DNA of 64,000 nt from assembly GCF_025465995.1 (NCBI RefSeq), contig NZ_JANLNY010000016.1, forward strand, positions 43,756-107,755, in the 5' to 3' direction. This DNA is from Pseudomonas sp. 5P_3.1_Bac2. Lineage in GTDB: Bacteria; Pseudomonadota; Gammaproteobacteria; Pseudomonadales; Pseudomonadaceae. Position 1 is the first letter of the stretch. The number at the start of each line of letters is the position of its first letter. Under the pieces are notes generated by a model. It did no database searches. It was not told the DNA's origin and saw only the letters and a program-made list of their open reading frames with translations. Positions 62,034 through 64,000 of this stretch are shown one piece after another. Position numbers and translations under genes: made by a program.

Positions 62034-62807
62034 ATGAGCCTCGCCCAGCGTTTCAGCCTCAAGGGTAGCGTCGCCATCGTCACCGGTGCAGGGCGCGGCA
62101 TAGGTCGAGCTATTGCCCTGTGCTATGCCGAAGCGGGTGCCGATGTGGTCTGCAGCGCCCGTACCCGCGCCGACCTGCACAGTCTTGTGAGCGAGATCGA
62201 AGGCCTCGGCCAACGCGCCCTGGCCGTGCCCTGCGATGTCAGCGACGACGCCCAGCGCCGCGCTTTGGTCGAACAGAGCCTGCAGCATTTCGGCCGCCTC
62301 ACCCACCTGGTCAACAACGCCGGCGGTGGCGGCCCCAACGATCCCTTGCAGCTGAGCGCGCAAGAGCTGCTGCAGATGCTCGACTTCAATGTCGTCAGCA
62401 CCTATGCCCTCAGCCAGCTGTGCGTGCCCGCCATGCGTGAGAGCGGCGGTGGCAACATTCTCAACATCAGCTCGGTCGCCGCACGCTACGCCCAACGCCA
62501 CTTCAGCGCCTACGGCTCGGCCAAGGCCGCGCTCAATCAGCTGACCCGCCTGCTCGCCCAGGACTTCGCGCCCCAGGTGCGAGTCAACGCGGTGGCGCCA
62601 GGCCCGGTCCTGACTGACGCCCTGCACCAAGTGATGAGCAGCGACATGCGCCAGGTCATGGAGCGCGCCACGCCGCTCAAGCGCCTGGGTACGCCGCAAG
62701 ACATCGCCGACGCAGCGCTATTCCTGGCCAGCCCGGCATCGAGCTGGGTCACCGGCAAGGTTCTCGAGATAGATGGAGGCGCCGAGTCTAGCGTTTGGCT
62801 CGACTAA
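62034..62807 (+). CDS. 7-alpha-hydroxysteroid dehydrogenase-like SDR
   Basis: 257 residues. TGAGRGIGRAIALCYAEAGADVVCSARTR, NNAGGGGPNDPLQL, NISSVAARYAQRHFSAYGSAKAAL, VAPGPVLTDALHQV and PASSWVTGKVLEIDGG. The GGGGP loop, LTDAL and SSWV.G stretches are those of E. coli HdhA (7-alpha-HSD), so oxidation of the bile-acid 7-alpha-hydroxyl is likely. Second gene after hsaB, 18 bp apart; a terminator-like stem follows. Confidence 0.78.
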   Translation: MSLAQRFSLKGSVAIVTGAGRGIGRAIALCYAEAGADVVCSARTRADLHSLVSEIEGLGQRALAVPCDVSDDAQRRALVEQSLQHFGRLTHLVNNAGGGGPNDPLQLSAQELLQMLDFNVVSTYALSQLCVPAMRESGGGNILNISSVAARYAQRHFSAYGSAKAALNQLTRLLAQDFAPQVRVNAVAPGPVLTDALHQVMSSDMRQVMERATPLKRLGTPQDIADAALFLASPASSWVTGKVLEIDGGAESSVWLD

Positions 62808-62820
62808 CTATCCCCTACTT

Positions 62821-62855
62821 GCCAGGCCTTATCCCGAGTGGAGGTCTGGCCTTTT
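62821..62855 (+). terminator. Terminator-like stem between the SDR and hsaE
   Basis: GCCAGGCCT / AGGTCTGGC (one G-U pair) followed by CTTTTTATTC, 13 bases past the SDR stop; may reduce read-through into hsaE-hsaG. Confidence 0.7.
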
Positions 62856-62884
62856 TATTCACTACCACGGAGCGATCCTGCCCT

Positions 62885-63676
62885 ATGGACGCACACCTGA
62901 TCGAAGCGCTCGGTGACGAGCTGTTCCAAGCCCTCAAGGGGCGCCAGACCATTGCCCCGCTCAGCGAACGACATCCGCAGATCCAGCTGGAGGACGCCTA
63001 CCGTATCTCGCTGCGCTTCCTGGAACGCCGCCTGCAGCTGGGCGAGCGCGTTATCGGCAAGAAGATTGGTGTCACCAGCAAAGTGGTGCAGGAGATGCTC
63101 AATGTGCATCAGCCGGACTTCGGTTTTCTCACCGACCGCATGCAGGTCGCCGACGGCTGCGAGGTCAGCTGCTCCGCCCACGGCTTGATCCAGCCGCGTG
63201 CCGAAGGCGAGATTGCCTTCATCCTCGGCGCAGACCTGACCGGCCCGGGCATCACCGCCGCCGATGTGCTGGATGCCACCGAGTTCGTCACCCCCTGCTT
63301 CGAGATCGTCGACTCGCGCATCCACGACTGGCAGATCCGCATCCAGGACACCGTGGCCGACAACGCCTCCTGCGGCGTGTTCGCCCTGGGCAACCAACGC
63401 ATTGACCCACGCGCACTGGATCTGGCCGCAGTAGAACTGCAGATGCTGAAAAACGGCCAGGCGGCCGGCCACGGCTTTGGCAGTGCAGTACAGGGCCACC
63501 CCTGCGCCGCAGTGGCCTGGCTGGCCAACACCCTGGGCGAATTCGGCATTCCCTTTCGCAAGGGCGAAATCATTCTTTCCGGCGCCCTGGCTCCACTGGT
63601 TCCGGTCAGCCCCGGTGACGAAATCAGCCTGAGCCTTAGCGGCCTGGGCGAATCCAGCTTGCGCTTCGTCGACTGA
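62885..63676 (+). CDS. hsaE: 2-Hydroxyhexa-2,4-dienoate hydratase
   Basis: 263 residues from ATG 62885; the frame is open 30 codons upstream through the stem-loop, without similarity. MhpD/TesE family: LGERVIGKKIGVTSKVVQEMLNV, QPDFGFLTDRM, RAEGEIAFILG (metal-binding Glu pair), GHPCAAVAWLANTLGEFG. Hydrates the C1-C4 fragment released by HsaD to 4-hydroxy-2-oxohexanoate. Followed 27 bp later by the acylating aldehyde dehydrogenase. Confidence 0.92.
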   Translation: MDAHLIEALGDELFQALKGRQTIAPLSERHPQIQLEDAYRISLRFLERRLQLGERVIGKKIGVTSKVVQEMLNVHQPDFGFLTDRMQVADGCEVSCSAHGLIQPRAEGEIAFILGADLTGPGITAADVLDATEFVTPCFEIVDSRIHDWQIRIQDTVADNASCGVFALGNQRIDPRALDLAAVELQMLKNGQAAGHGFGSAVQGHPCAAVAWLANTLGEFGIPFRKGEIILSGALAPLVPVSPGDEISLSLSGLGESSLRFVD

Positions 63677-63703
63677 CCGGCGCGCCACTATCAGGAGTAG
63701 ACC

Positions 63704-64000
63704 ATGAGCAAGAAGATCAAATGCGCCCTGATTGGGCCGGGCAACATCGGCACCGATCTGCTGTACAAACTGAAGCGCAGCCCGGTGCTGGAGCCGGTAT
63801 GGATGGTCGGCATCGACCCCACTTCCGAAGGCCTGACCCGCGCCCGCGAAATGGGCCTGAAAACCACCAGCGACGGTGTCGACGGCCTGCTCGCCCACAT
63901 TAAAGCCGATGAAATCCGCATCGCCTTCGATGCCACCAGCGCTTACGTGCATGCCGAGAACAGCCGCAAGCTCAATGAGCTGGGTGTGCTGATGATCGAT
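63704..64000 (+). CDS. hsaG: Acylating aldehyde dehydrogenase, 3' end outside the window
   Basis: First 99 codons, from ATG 63704 with CAGGAG in front. [27 protein letters not shown] is the NAD-binding start of the DmpF/MhpF/TesF family, followed by [17 protein letters not shown] and [15 protein letters not shown]. Converts propanal/acetaldehyde made by the HsaF/TesG aldolase to the CoA ester. The aldolase gene is expected next. Confidence 0.9.
   Translation, partial: MSKKIKCALIGPGNIGTDLLYKLKRSPVLEPVWMVGIDPTSEGLTRAREMGLKTTSDGVDGLLAHIKADEIRIAFDATSAYVHAENSRKLNELGVLMID

Overview
The window is a stretch of a Pseudomonas-type chromosome. The first 10.8 kb is core: the 3' end of cca, a yfiR-yfiN-yfiB c-di-GMP module, folK/folB, plsY, tsaD, then the macromolecular-synthesis operon rpsU-dnaG-rpoD with its promoter and terminators, and a CAU-anticodon tRNA whose acceptor stem fits lysidine-modified tRNA-Ile2. 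The gene order around rpoD and the protein sequences are those of Pseudomonas.

A small genomic island of about 4.3 kb (about 10.78-15.11 kb) sits in the 3' half of that tRNA. It is bounded by a 52-bp direct repeat of the tRNA 3' end (one mismatch), begins with a decayed integrase, and carries a five-gene minus-strand cassette: PAAR protein, DUF4123 chaperone, small co-chaperone, Tox-REase-5 nuclease effector and Imm52 immunity protein. This is the same order as the P. aeruginosa PAAR4-TecT-coTecT-TseT-TsiT type VI effector cassette. What looks like the original tRNA terminator now lies beyond the far repeat, followed by remains of an IS3-family element.

From about 15.7 kb to the right edge the window is a steroid-nucleus degradation cluster. 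Ring opening and A-ring cleavage: kshA and kshB (9-alpha-hydroxylase), kstD and a delta-4(5-alpha)-type dehydrogenase, hsaA/hsaB (C4 hydroxylation), hsaC/tesB (extradiol cleavage), hsaD (C-C hydrolase), hsaE, and the start of hsaG/tesF. C/D-ring (HIP) degradation: a FadD3-like ligase, ipdA, ipdB, ipdC, echA20, fadA6, ipdF, two acyl-CoA dehydrogenase pairs and further crotonases, thiolase and MaoC hydratase. Hydroxyl handling: hsdA (3-alpha-HSD), an HdhA-like 7-alpha-HSD, a SnoaL-fold protein and several SDRs, which points to bile-salt-like as well as neutral steroids. Uptake and response: DUF1302, DUF1329, an MMPL/RND protein, a YCF48 beta-propeller, a small membrane protein, a chemoreceptor and two LuxR-type regulators.

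The transcription units of the steroid region are tied together by a recurrent 19-bp imperfect inverted repeat (consensus CATCGTCCAAACGGACTAG). I found it 14 times between transcription units, with the same orientation relative to the gene it precedes, most often 55-75 bp from the start codon. It is a strong candidate operator for the two LuxR-type regulators, whose DNA-binding helices are nearly identical. Other unusual points are the fusion of the flavin reductase HsaB to a MarR-like domain and a five-component envelope system under the same operator.
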